Origin: Rhodoligotrophos appendicifer
GTDB lineage: Bacteria > Pseudomonadota > Alphaproteobacteria > Rhizobiales > Im1
Direction: 5' to 3'
DNA: 64,000 nucleotides
Assembly (NCBI RefSeq): GCF_007474605.1
Contig: NZ_VHKL01000004.1
Span: 248,001-312,000 of the forward strand
Shown: piece after piece, positions 26,941 to 36,878 of the stretch
How the letters are laid out: each line of letters opens with the position of its first letter
Position numbering within the stretch: position 1 is the first letter of the stretch
The notes under the pieces: model-generated
The model's input: only the letters and a program-made list of their open reading frames with translations
Databases searched by the model: none
Told to the model about the DNA's origin: nothing
Program-made: the position numbers and the translations under genes

Positions 26941-27927
26941 TTACTCCGCCGGGACAACTCGACCAAAGGAAGCCCGCTCCGCCGGTCGCGAAGAGGGCGT
27001 TGTGTGATTCAGAGCCTGACGATCCAAGTCACGACTTACCAGTTTCATCACGCCAGCGGACACATCGCTCAAACTCGCCCGATACCCGGCAATGGCGCGG
27101 GCGAAGACGTTGTAAATCATCACCGCGGGGATCGCGACGACCAGCCCCAAGGCCGTGGCCAGCAAGGCCTCTGCAATGCCGGGGGCCACCACGGCGAGAT
27201 TCGTGGTCTGGGATTTCGAGATCCCGATGAAGGCATTCATGATCCCCCAGACCGTGCCGAAAAGTCCGACAAAGGGGGCTGTCGATCCCATCGTGGCGAG
27301 AAGACCCGTGCCCTTGGTCATGGTGCGTCCTGCGCGGGCCTCTATTCTGCTCAAGGTGGTGGCAAGGCGTTCCTTAATCCCCTCGGATGCCAAGGCATCG
27401 GACAAGGTCAGTTCTGCGCGCGCAGCGCGCACAAGGTCCGTGCTGGCCCCTCTCGCATGATAGAGCATCTTTTCCGCATCGTGGAGCGAGCGTGCATCAT
27501 TCAGGGCGCCGAGCGTCTGAGACGTGCGCCGCTTGGCTCCGAGAAGTTCGATCGATTTGGCCAACCAGACCGTCCAGGTGAGGACCGATGCGAAAGCGAG
27601 GGAAACCATAACCGCCTTCACAACAATGTCTGCAGCCAGGAACATCCCCCAGGGGGAAAGATCGTGAGGTAGTGCCGCCTTGTTGACGCCGGGGGCAATG
27701 AAGGAACCCGCATCCTCAGTATCAAGAATAGTTTCCTGGGACGGCGTCGGCTCGGTTGTCGCTCCTTCTGGCACAGGAGACGGCGCGGCGGGATCCAAAG
27801 CCTGTGATTGCGGCGGAGAGGAAGGATCCGAGCCAGCCTGCTGTGCCACCGCGGAAGACAACCCATTCAGGATCAGCCCCATGGCGCATGCCAATAGCGC
27901 CGCTCTTGGAAATAATCTCGTCAACAT
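26941..27927 (-). CDS. exbB: ExbB/TolQ family proton-channel protein, long N-terminal form
   Basis: About 328 residues from the ATG at 27927, which exposes a signal peptide (MLTRLFPRAALLACAMGLIL ending AVAQQA); a frame open to 28101 lacks support upstream. After a Pro/Ser-rich periplasmic linker (about 30-95) come three membrane segments, with the conserved MGSTAPFVGLFGTVWGIMNA and LLATALGLVVAIPAVMIYN. This matches the long TonB-system ExbB subtype of alphaproteobacteria. Paired with exbD downstream. Confidence 0.9.
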   Translation of the reverse strand: MLTRLFPRAALLACAMGLILNGLSSAVAQQAGSDPSSPPQSQALDPAAPSPVPEGATTEPTPSQETILDTEDAGSFIAPGVNKAALPHDLSPWGMFLAADIVVKAVMVSLAFASVLTWTVWLAKSIELLGAKRRTSQTLGALNDARSLHDAEKMLYHARGASTDLVRAARAELTLSDALASEGIKERLATTLSRIEARAGRTMTKGTGLLATMGSTAPFVGLFGTVWGIMNAFIGISKSQTTNLAVVAPGIAEALLATALGLVVAIPAVMIYNVFARAIAGYRASLSDVSAGVMKLVSRDLDRQALNHTTPSSRPAERASFGRVVPAE

Positions 27928-28185
27928 AAGGGACACACCATTGTTTGGGAGAAGGAGCGCTGGCTCGCTTGCCTCCGCTGTGTTGGGAGACTGCCGATGG
28001 ATGGCTGGCTGGCTTGCGCAATCGCCTTGCGGCACTTCTGCCGCAAGTCCCGCAGTATCCGCAAGACCAGATATGACGACGAAAGGGAGAAGAGGCAACA
28101 ACCCTGAATTGCGACAGATGACCGGACCTTCCTTCGCTCTGGCCGTTGGGTGATTGACTCCTGCAGGCGGCTATGGAATCCATAG

Positions 28186-28200
28186 GAACAAATAATGAAC
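28186..28200 (-). promoter_or_regulatory. LexA (SOS) box of the imuA-imuB-dnaE2 operon
   Basis: The plus strand reads GAAC-AAATAAT-GAAC, i.e. GTTC-N7-GTTC on the minus strand, the alphaproteobacterial LexA recognition sequence. It ends 13 bases before the imuA start and a TTGACT (28154-28159) lies upstream as a possible -35, so bound LexA would block transcription. Confidence 0.87.
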
Positions 28201-28213
28201 ATCGAGGTTGCGA

Positions 28214-29005
28214 GTGCCTGTTCCTTTGCTTGCGGAGAAGTTCGCACGCCTCCAACGAAGAATTGCAAAGCTGGAACGGACAGGCTCCCGAGGGGGGCCC
28301 ATCCGGCGAGAGCATTTTCTGCCCTCGGGCATTCCTTCCCTGGACGCTTTGCTGGGTGGAGGCCTCTGTCGGCGGGCCGTGCATGAGGCCTGTAGTGGCA
28401 ACACTGCCAGCGCAGGAACGACGGTGGGCTTCGTTCTCGGTTTTGTATCCAGGGGTCTAGCAGAGACAGGACGGCGGGTTCTCTGGATTCAGGATCGGCT
28501 GTCTCAGCTTGAAATGGGGTCTCTCTACGGACCGGGCATCGAGGCCTTCGGGCTGGATCCCGACCGACTGCTCCTGTTGAAGCCAGATCGGCCAAGCGAT
28601 GCCCTTTGGGCTATGGAAGAGGCCCTCAAATGTCCCGGGATTGCCATGGTTATTGGGGAATTCTTCCAGGACAAAGGTCTCGATCTCACCACTACCCGGC
28701 GTCTCGCCTTGGCCGCCCGCGAGCAGGATGGCCTCGGGGTCGTGATCCGGCATCAGCCCGGGTCCCAATCAACCGCAGCCTGGACACGATGGATCGTCAC
28801 GACGCAATCGGGCGACGTTCGCGATGGCTATGGCGGGCTTGGCGCTGCAGCTTTCAACGTCATCCTCGCCCGCAATCGTTCCGGACCACCAGGCCAATGG
28901 GCGCTCGTCTGGGACAAAGAAAGCCATGAGTTCTTCGAGAAGATACCTCGCAATTTGGCTGCCACGGCTGAGCACGGACCGTCTTATGCTCGCGGTGCCG
29001 CCTGA
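28214..29005 (+). CDS. imuA: ImuA, SOS mutasome accessory protein
   Basis: 263 residues from the GTG at 28214 (GAGG 6 bases upstream); a TTG at 28208 is an alternative. RecA/SulA-related fold: FLPSGIPSLDALLGGGL replaces the Walker A region, then VLWIQDRLSQLEMGSLYGPG, and LALAAREQDGLGVVIRH. ImuA works with ImuB and DnaE2 in translesion synthesis after DNA damage. First gene of the cassette, directly after a LexA box. The 3' end overlaps imuB by 80 bases. Confidence 0.93.
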   Translation: MPVPLLAEKFARLQRRIAKLERTGSRGGPIRREHFLPSGIPSLDALLGGGLCRRAVHEACSGNTASAGTTVGFVLGFVSRGLAETGRRVLWIQDRLSQLEMGSLYGPGIEAFGLDPDRLLLLKPDRPSDALWAMEEALKCPGIAMVIGEFFQDKGLDLTTTRRLALAAREQDGLGVVIRHQPGSQSTAAWTRWIVTTQSGDVRDGYGGLGAAAFNVILARNRSGPPGQWALVWDKESHEFFEKIPRNLAATAEHGPSYARGAA

Positions 29006-30497
29006 GCCAGGCGAGACGGGCGAGGTCCTCTCCGCGACAAAAACCGTTGTCGCCGAGTTGTCGAGACAGGCGTTGCGCGTAACAGCCGTGAATGAAGCCG
29101 CAGAAGCCTCCGGCTTAAAGCCGGGCATGACGCTCGCCGATGCGCGGGCGATGTATCCAGACATTCAGGTTGCCCAACCCCATCGCCAAGAGGATCTTGC
29201 CCTGCTGGAAGCCTTGGCGGATGCCTGCGATCGCTTTACCCCCATGGTCGCCCTTTACCCGCCGGACGAGTTATTGCTCGACATTACCGGCTGTGCGCAT
29301 CTTTTTCGTGGAGAGGCCGCCCTCGGGCGCAATATTCTGGGCCGCTTCAAACGGACAGGACTCACCGCGGTCGCCGCCGTCGCCGGGAGTGCTGCCTGTG
29401 CCAGGGCGGTGGCCAAGTTCAGCAAAGGCGGCATTGTCACAGAGGGCAAGATCAGGGCTGCTCTAAGCCCGCTGCCGCTTGCGGGACTGCAGTTGCCCTC
29501 GCCGATGCTCGACGCTCTTCGGCGGATGGGATTCCTCAGGATCGGCGACATCATCGATCTGCCGCGGCCACCGCTGACTGCCCGCTTCGGCTCTTTGCTC
29601 ATGGAGCGTCTCGATCAGGCCTTGGGCCAGCGCGAGGAAGTGATCGCATTCCGCCGCCTGCCTCCCCGCTATTGGGAAGAGCAGGTCTTTGCCGAGCCGA
29701 TCACGCAGGAGGCCGCAGCGCTCGCAACCGCCGGTGCCTTGGCGCAACGGTTGTCGAGAAGCCTCGAGGAGGACCAATGCGGTGCCCGCAGACTCGAATT
29801 GTCCTTGTTTCGTGTGGATGGCGTCGTCAAGCGCATCAGTATCGGAACCAGTCGGCCGCTTCGCGACCCGGCTCTGATGAAGCAGTTGCTGGCTGAGAAA
29901 ATCAACACGCTGCAGCATCTCGACATCGGTTATGGCTTCGATGGCATCCGCCTTGCGGCTCCCGTTGCGGAGGCGCTCTGGCCCGTGCAACCAGGGCTCG
30001 ACGAGGCCAGCATGGCCGAGGCCGACCTTGCAGGCTTGATCGATCGCCTCAACAGCCGGTTTGGATCCGATCACCTCACGGAATTCATCGCCCAGGACAG
30101 CCATATCCCGGAACGGGCCGTCGCCATGGTGCCGGTGCAGAACAAAGCGTCGCCTGCATCTCACGTGGGGGGTGATGGTTTCTGGCAGGACAGCAACGCG
30201 CCTCTCAGACCGATCCGTCTCCTGGAAAAGCCTGAAGCAATCGATGTTGTCGCCACGGTGCCCGACGGGCCGCCCGCGCAGTTTCGATGGCGGCACGTCA
30301 CGCATCGAATCGCGCAGGTCGAGGGGCCGGAGAGGATCTCGCTGGAATGGTGGGCGAGTTCCGGCCCTCCACCACCCAGCCGCGATTACTTTCGTATCGA
30401 GACGATTGATGGCCGCCGCTTCTGGTTGTTCCGAGAAGGACTTTATGAACGAGGAACACCGACACCACGCTGGTTTCTGCATGGATTTTTCGCCTAA
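28926..30497 (+). CDS. imuB: ImuB, catalytically inactive Y-family polymerase homologue
   Basis: 523 residues from the ATG at 28926 (MSSSRRYLAIWLPRLSTDRL), overlapping imuA by 80 bases; the longer open frame to 28824 is antifeatured by lack of similarity. The N-terminal palm motif is IWLPRLSTDR instead of the DMDAFF of active Y-family polymerases, as usual for ImuB, which acts as the beta-clamp-binding hub. The finger, little-finger and C-terminal regions are full length (WFLHGFFA end). A clamp-binding motif could not be assigned with confidence. Confidence 0.93.
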   Translation: MSSSRRYLAIWLPRLSTDRLMLAVPPEPGETGEVLSATKTVVAELSRQALRVTAVNEAAEASGLKPGMTLADARAMYPDIQVAQPHRQEDLALLEALADACDRFTPMVALYPPDELLLDITGCAHLFRGEAALGRNILGRFKRTGLTAVAAVAGSAACARAVAKFSKGGIVTEGKIRAALSPLPLAGLQLPSPMLDALRRMGFLRIGDIIDLPRPPLTARFGSLLMERLDQALGQREEVIAFRRLPPRYWEEQVFAEPITQEAAALATAGALAQRLSRSLEEDQCGARRLELSLFRVDGVVKRISIGTSRPLRDPALMKQLLAEKINTLQHLDIGYGFDGIRLAAPVAEALWPVQPGLDEASMAEADLAGLIDRLNSRFGSDHLTEFIAQDSHIPERAVAMVPVQNKASPASHVGGDGFWQDSNAPLRPIRLLEKPEAIDVVATVPDGPPAQFRWRHVTHRIAQVEGPERISLEWWASSGPPPPSRDYFRIETIDGRRFWLFREGLYERGTPTPRWFLHGFFA

Positions 30498-30506
30498 GCC
30501 GCGCCC

Positions 30507-33500
30507 ATGAGTGCCTATGCGGAATTTGCCGTCACCACGAATTTCTCCTTCCTCCGCGGCGGCTCGCATCCAGAGGAATATGTCGTCCAGGCCAATCATC
30601 TTGGACTTGCCGCCATTGGCATCGCGGACCGCAACACCCTTGCCGGTGCGGTCCGCGCCTATGGCGCTGCCCAAGAGCATGGGGGGCACGTGGCCGTGGG
30701 TTGCCGGCTGGTCTTCGTCGACGGGACACCCGACATTCTCGCCTATCCCCGAGACAGAGCTGCTTATGGACGCCTATGCCGACTGCTCAGCCATGGCAAT
30801 CTTCGGGAGGAGGCGGTCAAGGGGCAGTGCTGGCTCACTCTGCCCGATCTCCTGGACTGGGTCGAAGGCCTCTGCTTAATCCTCATCCCCCCTCGGCGGA
30901 TTGGGAGCTCCTTCGAAACTCTTGCCCAGACGCTGACGGAGGCCGCTCCCCGCCATCTCTGGCTCGGAGCCTCCATGCTGTATCGGGGAGACGATTCCCG
31001 GCGATTGTCGCGGCTTAGAGACATCGGACACCGTCACAAGATCCCGCTGATCGCCATTGGCGATGTCATCTATCATCATCCCGACCGGCGCCCCCTGCAG
31101 GACATCGTTACCTGCATCCGGGACCATGTGACCCTGGAACAGGCCGGGCGGCGGCTTGAGGCCAATGCGGAAAGACATCTCAAATATCCCCAAGAAATGG
31201 GGCGATTGTTTCGCGCCTTCCCCGAGGCGGTGGCTGAAACGATCAGCTTTCTCTCGCGCCTCGACTTCTCGATGGATCAACTCAAATATGACTATCCCCT
31301 CGAGACCCGGGAAGGTTTCGCCACGCCACAGGACGCCCTCATCGCTTTCACATGGGAAGGTGCTGCCCGGCGCTATAGAGATGGAATTCCCGAGAGCGTC
31401 CGCCAGTCCATCGAAGATGAGCTCAGCATCATCGCCGATCTGAATTACGCGCCCTATTTCCTGACGGTCTACGACATTGTCCGCGAGGCCAAGAGACGGG
31501 AGATCCTCTGCCAAGGTCGAGGGTCGGCCGCCAATTCCGCCGTGTGCTTCTGTCTTGGAATCACGGAAGTCGACCCGGCCACCAGCAAGCTCCTGTTTGC
31601 CCGCTTCATTTCGGAAAGCCGCAACGAACCCCCGGATATCGATGTGGATTTCGAGCATGAAAGGCGGCCCGAAATTCTCGAATATGTTTACAGTAAATAT
31701 GGGCGTGCGCGGGCCGGCTTGGCAGCGACCACCATCACCTATCGGACCCGCAGCGCCCTGCGGGAAGTGGGCAAGGTGTTCGGCCTTTCCGAAGACACCA
31801 CCGCCGCGCTGGCAGGAACCGTGTGGGGCTGGTCTGCCGAGGGCGTGGCGGAGGAACGGGTCAGGGAGCTCGGGCTGGATCCAAGCGACTGGCGGCTGGC
31901 TCAGGTTCTCCGATTGGCCCGTGAATTGATCGGTTTTCCCCGCCATCTCTCCCAACATGTCGGGGGGATGGTCATCACCCATAGCCGCCTTGATGAACTG
32001 GTGCCGGTTACCCGCTCAGCCATGGAAGACAGGCCCATCGTCGAATGGAACAAGGACGATCTGGATACGCTGAAACTGCTCAAGGTCGACATTCTTGCCC
32101 TGGGAATGCTCACTGCCATCAAGAAATGCTTCACCCTTCTGAATGAGCATTATGGTCGCTCGTTCAGCAAGATCAGTGAGCCGGATGGGGATGATGAACG
32201 CGTCTATGCCATGCTGCAGCGCGCGGATTCGATCGGCGTCTTCCAGGTTGAGAGCCGCGCCCAGCAATCCATGCTGCCGCGGCTCAAGCCTGATAAATTC
32301 GAAGATCTGGTGATCGAGGTCGCCATTGTCCGCCCTGGTCCCATTCAGGGCGGCATGGTGCATCCCTATCTCCAACGGAAGCAGAGCGGGGAGCAGCCTG
32401 TCTATCCCTCCAAAGAGCTGGAGGAGGTCCTAAAGCCGACCTTGGGCGTGCCGCTGTTCCAGGAGCAGGCCATGCAAATCGCCATGGTCGCCGCCGATTT
32501 TACAGCCACAGAGGCCGACCAGTTGAGACGTGCCATGGCAACCTTCCGCAATGTCGGCACGATCGGACGCTTTCACGACAAGCTCGTCAACCGGATGAAG
32601 GAGAAGAATTACGACCCCGTCTTCATCGACAGTCTCTGGAAGCAGATCGAGGGATTTGGCTCCTACGGTTTTCCTCGCTCCCATGCGGAGAGTTTCGCCC
32701 TTATCGTCTATTGCTCGGCATGGATTAAATGCCACTATCCGGATGTCTTTGCCGTCGGCCTCCTGAATTCCTGGCCCATGGGCTTCTACGCTCCCGCCCA
32801 ACTGATCCGGGATGCGCAAGAACACGGCATCGAAATCCGTCCCGTCGATATCCTCACCTCATCCTGGGATCATGATCTCGAAGTGTCCGAGGCGCCCATC
32901 ATGCTCCACCCCCGACATGGCGACATGAAGGGTGACATCCTCTCCTCCCATGCCGTCCGGCTGGGTTTGCGCCAAGTCCATGGTCTCTCCTGGGACGAGG
33001 GTCAGAAGATCGTGGAGCTTCGCGGGGAAGGCTATGATTCCCTTCGCGATCTCTGGCTCCGGACGGGTCTCTCCCCAGCAACACTCGAAAAGCTCGCCGA
33101 TGCCGATGCCTTCCGTTCCCTCGGCCTCGACCGGCGCGCAGCCCTTTGGGCCATCCGAGGCCTCAACCGGGCGGGCGATAAGGATGACTTGCCCTTATTC
33201 CGGGCTGCCAAAGGCCGTGAGATCGAACCCGACGTCAACCTTCCGCCCATGCGGCTCGGAGAGCAGGTCATTGAGGATTACCGGCATCTCAAGCTCTCTC
33301 TGAAGGCTCATCCCGTAAGCTTCGTGAGGTCAGAGCTCCATCGGCGCAAGATCACCCCCTGCGAGATGTTACCGCATCTCGCCAATGGCCGGCGAATGGC
33401 GATCGCGGGGCTGGTCCTCGTCCGTCAGCGTCCAGGCACCTCCAAGGGGGTCATCTTCATGACGATCGAAGACGAGGGGGCCTGGGCGAATGTCATTGTC

Positions 33501-33815
33501 TGGCCGAAAATATTCGAGGAATTCCGGCCCATGGTTCTCGGCAGCCGCCTCGTCGGCGTCACGGGGAGGCTCCAAAGCGCCAGCGGCGTCATTCACCTCA
33601 TTGCCGAACGGCTCGAGGACCTGAGCCCTCTCCTCGACACCGTCGTCGCCGGCGCCGCCACTCTCGATTCCCGCATGCCGCCCGATGAATCGAAGAGGCC
33701 GGTCTACTCCCGCGAGAAACGTCCAGGACATTCCAATACCCCGGACCTCTCGCCCCCCGCTCCACGGCAGATCACAGCCAGGCAAGCGATGCCAAAGGGA
33801 CGCAACTTCCACTGA
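30507..33815 (+). CDS. dnaE2: error-prone DNA polymerase III alpha subunit DnaE2
   Basis: 1102 residues, normal length. N-terminal PHP domain (YAEFAVTTNFSFLRGGSHPEE), polymerase palm with catalytic acidic residues in PDIDVDFEHERR and GRGSAANSAVCFCLGIT, helix-hairpin-helix region, and an OB domain near the C-terminus (MAIAGLVLVRQRPGT, VIFMTIEDEGAWANVIVWP). It begins 9 bases after imuB, so the three genes form one SOS operon. It carries out mutagenic translesion synthesis. The PHP start SFLRGGSHPEE is characteristic of DnaE2 rather than DnaE1. Confidence 0.96.
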   Translation: MSAYAEFAVTTNFSFLRGGSHPEEYVVQANHLGLAAIGIADRNTLAGAVRAYGAAQEHGGHVAVGCRLVFVDGTPDILAYPRDRAAYGRLCRLLSHGNLREEAVKGQCWLTLPDLLDWVEGLCLILIPPRRIGSSFETLAQTLTEAAPRHLWLGASMLYRGDDSRRLSRLRDIGHRHKIPLIAIGDVIYHHPDRRPLQDIVTCIRDHVTLEQAGRRLEANAERHLKYPQEMGRLFRAFPEAVAETISFLSRLDFSMDQLKYDYPLETREGFATPQDALIAFTWEGAARRYRDGIPESVRQSIEDELSIIADLNYAPYFLTVYDIVREAKRREILCQGRGSAANSAVCFCLGITEVDPATSKLLFARFISESRNEPPDIDVDFEHERRPEILEYVYSKYGRARAGLAATTITYRTRSALREVGKVFGLSEDTTAALAGTVWGWSAEGVAEERVRELGLDPSDWRLAQVLRLARELIGFPRHLSQHVGGMVITHSRLDELVPVTRSAMEDRPIVEWNKDDLDTLKLLKVDILALGMLTAIKKCFTLLNEHYGRSFSKISEPDGDDERVYAMLQRADSIGVFQVESRAQQSMLPRLKPDKFEDLVIEVAIVRPGPIQGGMVHPYLQRKQSGEQPVYPSKELEEVLKPTLGVPLFQEQAMQIAMVAADFTATEADQLRRAMATFRNVGTIGRFHDKLVNRMKEKNYDPVFIDSLWKQIEGFGSYGFPRSHAESFALIVYCSAWIKCHYPDVFAVGLLNSWPMGFYAPAQLIRDAQEHGIEIRPVDILTSSWDHDLEVSEAPIMLHPRHGDMKGDILSSHAVRLGLRQVHGLSWDEGQKIVELRGEGYDSLRDLWLRTGLSPATLEKLADADAFRSLGLDRRAALWAIRGLNRAGDKDDLPLFRAAKGREIEPDVNLPPMRLGEQVIEDYRHLKLSLKAHPVSFVRSELHRRKITPCEMLPHLANGRRMAIAGLVLVRQRPGTSKGVIFMTIEDEGAWANVIVWPKIFEEFRPMVLGSRLVGVTGRLQSASGVIHLIAERLEDLSPLLDTVVAGAATLDSRMPPDESKRPVYSREKRPGHSNTPDLSPPAPRQITARQAMPKGRNFH

Positions 33816-33904
33816 AGTGGCCTCCTAAAAGACTTGTAATCAATCACTTGTGTCCAGCGGGGAATTGCATTGGCGCCTATGGCCGAGAGCTTCGTCTGGT
33901 GAGG

Positions 33905-35209
33905 TCAGCGGTGCCGGGCCCGATGCAAGGTGTCGTCGGGTTGATGAAACACCATGACGATGATGACCGAAGACAGGGACAGTGCTGCCAACAACCAGAA
34001 AGCGCCGTCGAAACGGCCGGTCATGGCGACGATCCGCCCCGTGAGATAGGGCGCTATCGCGCCCGCCAGGGCGAAAGCCGTGTACATCACGCCGAGAGCC
34101 GCCCCGGCACGCCTCGAGGCAATGTCGATCACAGTCGCATAGAAAGCGGTGTTCGCGGCCAAGCTGAAGCCGACAGCAACCGAAATCAGGCCAATGGTCC
34201 AGTATATGTCGCTGGCCAGGACGATCGGCAATACTGCAAGGGCCGCCACGGCTTGGGTTGAGCCGATCAACAGGGATCGAGCAATGCGAAGCCGCCCCGT
34301 CCGACGCAGCAGAAAGTCCGACAAGAGCCCGAACACCCAAAGCAGCACTGCCGCGCAGAGCCACGGCAAGATGGAGAACAACCCTACCTGATCAAGGCTT
34401 AGGCCATGCGCCGCGCGAAGGTAGGTCGGCAACCAGGTCAGGAAAAAGAAGAGGAAATAGCCGAACACGAAGAAAGCCCAGGCATTGGCGAGCAATGTTC
34501 GGTTGGTGAGGACGAAGAGCCAATCGTGGCGACCGGGAGCCAGTACGCCAACGAAGCGATGGGAAGCCCGATCTCGGCCAATATGCTCGAGCTCGGATTG
34601 GCTTACAAATGGCGACCGTTGCGGATCGTCGCGAAAAAACAACATCCACACCGGTATCCACAGGCCTATGCCGATGGCCAATGCCCAAAACATCGGCCGC
34701 CAGCCGGCAAGCGCCATGATGACGGTGAGAAGCGGTCCGCTGACTGCCAAGGCGATCGGCAAGGCAACCAGGGAATAAGCCAAAGCAGTTCCCCGCTCAT
34801 GCGGCGAAAGCCAGTCTGCGATCGCCCGTGTCAGGGCGGGAAACAGAGGTCCGGCGGCCAAACCGAGAAGACCTTGCGAAAGGATCAGTGTCGTTGCCGA
34901 CGTCGCGAGAGCAGCCATGGACATCGCGGCGACCATGACCAGCATGGCGATGAACATCACGAATCGAGCCCCAAAAGCGTCGACGGCCACTCCACCGAGC
35001 AAGGTCGTGATCGCATAACCCAGACCGAAGGCACCGAGTATGATCCCGACCTCGTCTTGAGCCAGATCGATTTCGAAGGAGATGGCATCAATGGCAAAGG
35101 CCATGGCGGCACGATCAATATTGGAGATGATCACCACCAGAAACAGAAGCGCTACAATCACCCAACGGAATGCTGAGCGGCTCGCTTGGCGTTTCCCGGC
35201 ATTGACCAT
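33905..35209 (-). CDS. MFS transporter of the anion:cation symporter type
   Basis: 434 residues from the ATG at 35209; the frame is open further but upstream residues overlap nothing conserved. Twelve hydrophobic segments; VIVALLFLVVIISNIDRAAM and FGLGYAITTLLGGVAVDAFGA are typical of the ACS family (hexuronate, glucarate, tartrate or phthalate carriers). It lies 150 bases downstream of tctA on the same strand and may share its transcript. Substrate is probably an organic acid by family and context. Confidence 0.87.
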   Translation of the reverse strand: MVNAGKRQASRSAFRWVIVALLFLVVIISNIDRAAMAFAIDAISFEIDLAQDEVGIILGAFGLGYAITTLLGGVAVDAFGARFVMFIAMLVMVAAMSMAALATSATTLILSQGLLGLAAGPLFPALTRAIADWLSPHERGTALAYSLVALPIALAVSGPLLTVIMALAGWRPMFWALAIGIGLWIPVWMLFFRDDPQRSPFVSQSELEHIGRDRASHRFVGVLAPGRHDWLFVLTNRTLLANAWAFFVFGYFLFFFLTWLPTYLRAAHGLSLDQVGLFSILPWLCAAVLLWVFGLLSDFLLRRTGRLRIARSLLIGSTQAVAALAVLPIVLASDIYWTIGLISVAVGFSLAANTAFYATVIDIASRRAGAALGVMYTAFALAGAIAPYLTGRIVAMTGRFDGAFWLLAALSLSSVIIVMVFHQPDDTLHRARHR

Positions 35210-35361
35210 TGATGATCTTGTCCACGAATCGATCGGTACCGTCTCGCAACCGACGGGAGCCCCCGAAAATAACCATCCTCGGGGCGCATTACCATTTGTC
35301 GCCGCAGTCTGACGCCGGAAGACGGCGGCGGTGTGGACACTCAGCAACAGCCTGTCCGGCG

Positions 35362-36867
35362 TCAATCCTCTTCGACGAAGACTTCCTTTCGCTTCTTGCC
35401 GATCGAAGGCAGGAAGGTCAGGGCCAAGGCAGCAAGGGCGGCTGCCAGCAAGCCGGCGCTGATCGGCCGTTCAAGAAAGACCATGGGATCGCCGCGCGAG
35501 ATGATCATCGCCCGGCGCATGTGCTCCTCGAGCAGCGGACCGAGAACAAATCCCAGCAGCAAAGGCGCCGGCTCGCAGCCGAGCTTGACCAAGACGTAGC
35601 CGACAATGCCGAAGACGGCGATCATGTAGATGTCGAAGACGTTCAAGTCCAAGGAATAGGCGCCAATGCAGGCGAAGGCGATGATCGCCGGAAACAGGTA
35701 ATTGTAGGGAATGGTCAGCATCCGCACCCAGATGCCGATCAAGGGCAAGTTCAGCAGGACCAGCATGAGGTTGCCGATCCACATGGAGGTTATCACTCCC
35801 CAGAACAGTGCCGGTTCATCGCGGATGACGTTGGGGCCAGGTGTTATGCCTTGAACGATAAAGGCGCCAATCATCAGCGCCATGACCGGATGGGCCGGTA
35901 AGCCCAAGGTCAATAGGGGGATGAACGAGGTCTGGGCTGCAGCATTGTTAGCGGATTCGGGAGCGGCCACACCTTCGATGGCGCCTTGGCCGAATTCCTC
36001 GGGGTGCTTGGATATTCGCTTTTCGATGGCATAGGAGGCGAAGGATGACAGGATGTGTCCTCCGCCAGGCAGGATGCCGAGGATCGAGCCCAAGAGGGTT
36101 CCTCGCAGGACGGGTGCCGCCGCCCGCTTGAAATCCTCTTTCGAGAGCCAGAGGCCCGTCACCTTCTTAATACCGACCTCTCGATTATGCTCGTTTTCAA
36201 GGTTGCGCAGGATCTCCGCCACGCCGAAGACACCCACGGCAACGGAGACGAAATTGATGCCGGAATAGAGCTCGAAAAGCCCGAAGGTGAAGCGCGGCGT
36301 GCCGGTGTAGATATCCTGACCGACGAGACCCAGCAGCAGCCCGAGCACGATCATCGCCAGCGCCTTCAGCATCGAGCCATGCGCCAGCGCTATTGAGGCC
36401 ACGAGGCCGAGCACGATCAGCGAGAAATATTCTGCGGGACCGAATTGCAGGGCCATCCGCGCTAGAGGGGGGGCGAATAGGGCGACCGCCAAGGTGGCGA
36501 CTGTGCCCGCAAAGAAAGATCCGAGAGCCGCTACCGCAAGTGCCGCCCCGGCCCTGCCCTGCCGGGCCATCTTGTAGCCGTCGATTGCCGTGACGGCGGA
36601 TGAGGATTCCCCGGGCAGATTGATCAGAATGGCCGTGGTGGATCCACCATATTGGGCGCCATAATAGATGCCAGCGAGCATGATCAGCGCGGTGACTGGA
36701 GAAAGGCTGAAGGTGATCGGCAAGAGCATGGCGACCGTCGCCGTGGGGCCAATTCCCGGGAGCACCCCCACAAGCGTGCCGAGCAACACGCCGATGAAGC
36801 AGTAGAGCAGATTTACCGGAGTTAAAGCGGTGCTGAACCCCAGTTCAAGATTGGCGAGTATTTCCAT
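35362..36867 (-). CDS. tctA: tripartite tricarboxylate transporter, large permease TctA
   Basis: 501 residues with about twelve membrane segments. Conserved TctA blocks: GVLLGTLVGVLPGIGPTATV, YYGAQYGGSTTAILINLPGE, GILPGGGHILSSFASYAIEK and GVAAPESANNAAAQTSFIPL. With TctB and the periplasmic TctC it imports carboxylates driven by ion gradients. It starts 11 bases after tctB. Confidence 0.95.
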   Translation of the reverse strand: MEILANLELGFSTALTPVNLLYCFIGVLLGTLVGVLPGIGPTATVAMLLPITFSLSPVTALIMLAGIYYGAQYGGSTTAILINLPGESSSAVTAIDGYKMARQGRAGAALAVAALGSFFAGTVATLAVALFAPPLARMALQFGPAEYFSLIVLGLVASIALAHGSMLKALAMIVLGLLLGLVGQDIYTGTPRFTFGLFELYSGINFVSVAVGVFGVAEILRNLENEHNREVGIKKVTGLWLSKEDFKRAAAPVLRGTLLGSILGILPGGGHILSSFASYAIEKRISKHPEEFGQGAIEGVAAPESANNAAAQTSFIPLLTLGLPAHPVMALMIGAFIVQGITPGPNVIRDEPALFWGVITSMWIGNLMLVLLNLPLIGIWVRMLTIPYNYLFPAIIAFACIGAYSLDLNVFDIYMIAVFGIVGYVLVKLGCEPAPLLLGFVLGPLLEEHMRRAMIISRGDPMVFLERPISAGLLAAALAALALTFLPSIGKKRKEVFVEED

Positions 36868-36878
36868 GTCTCAGCTGC

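Noticed and set aside
29463-30689. 408-codon open frame on the minus strand
   Set aside because: Antisense to imuB and the start of dnaE2.
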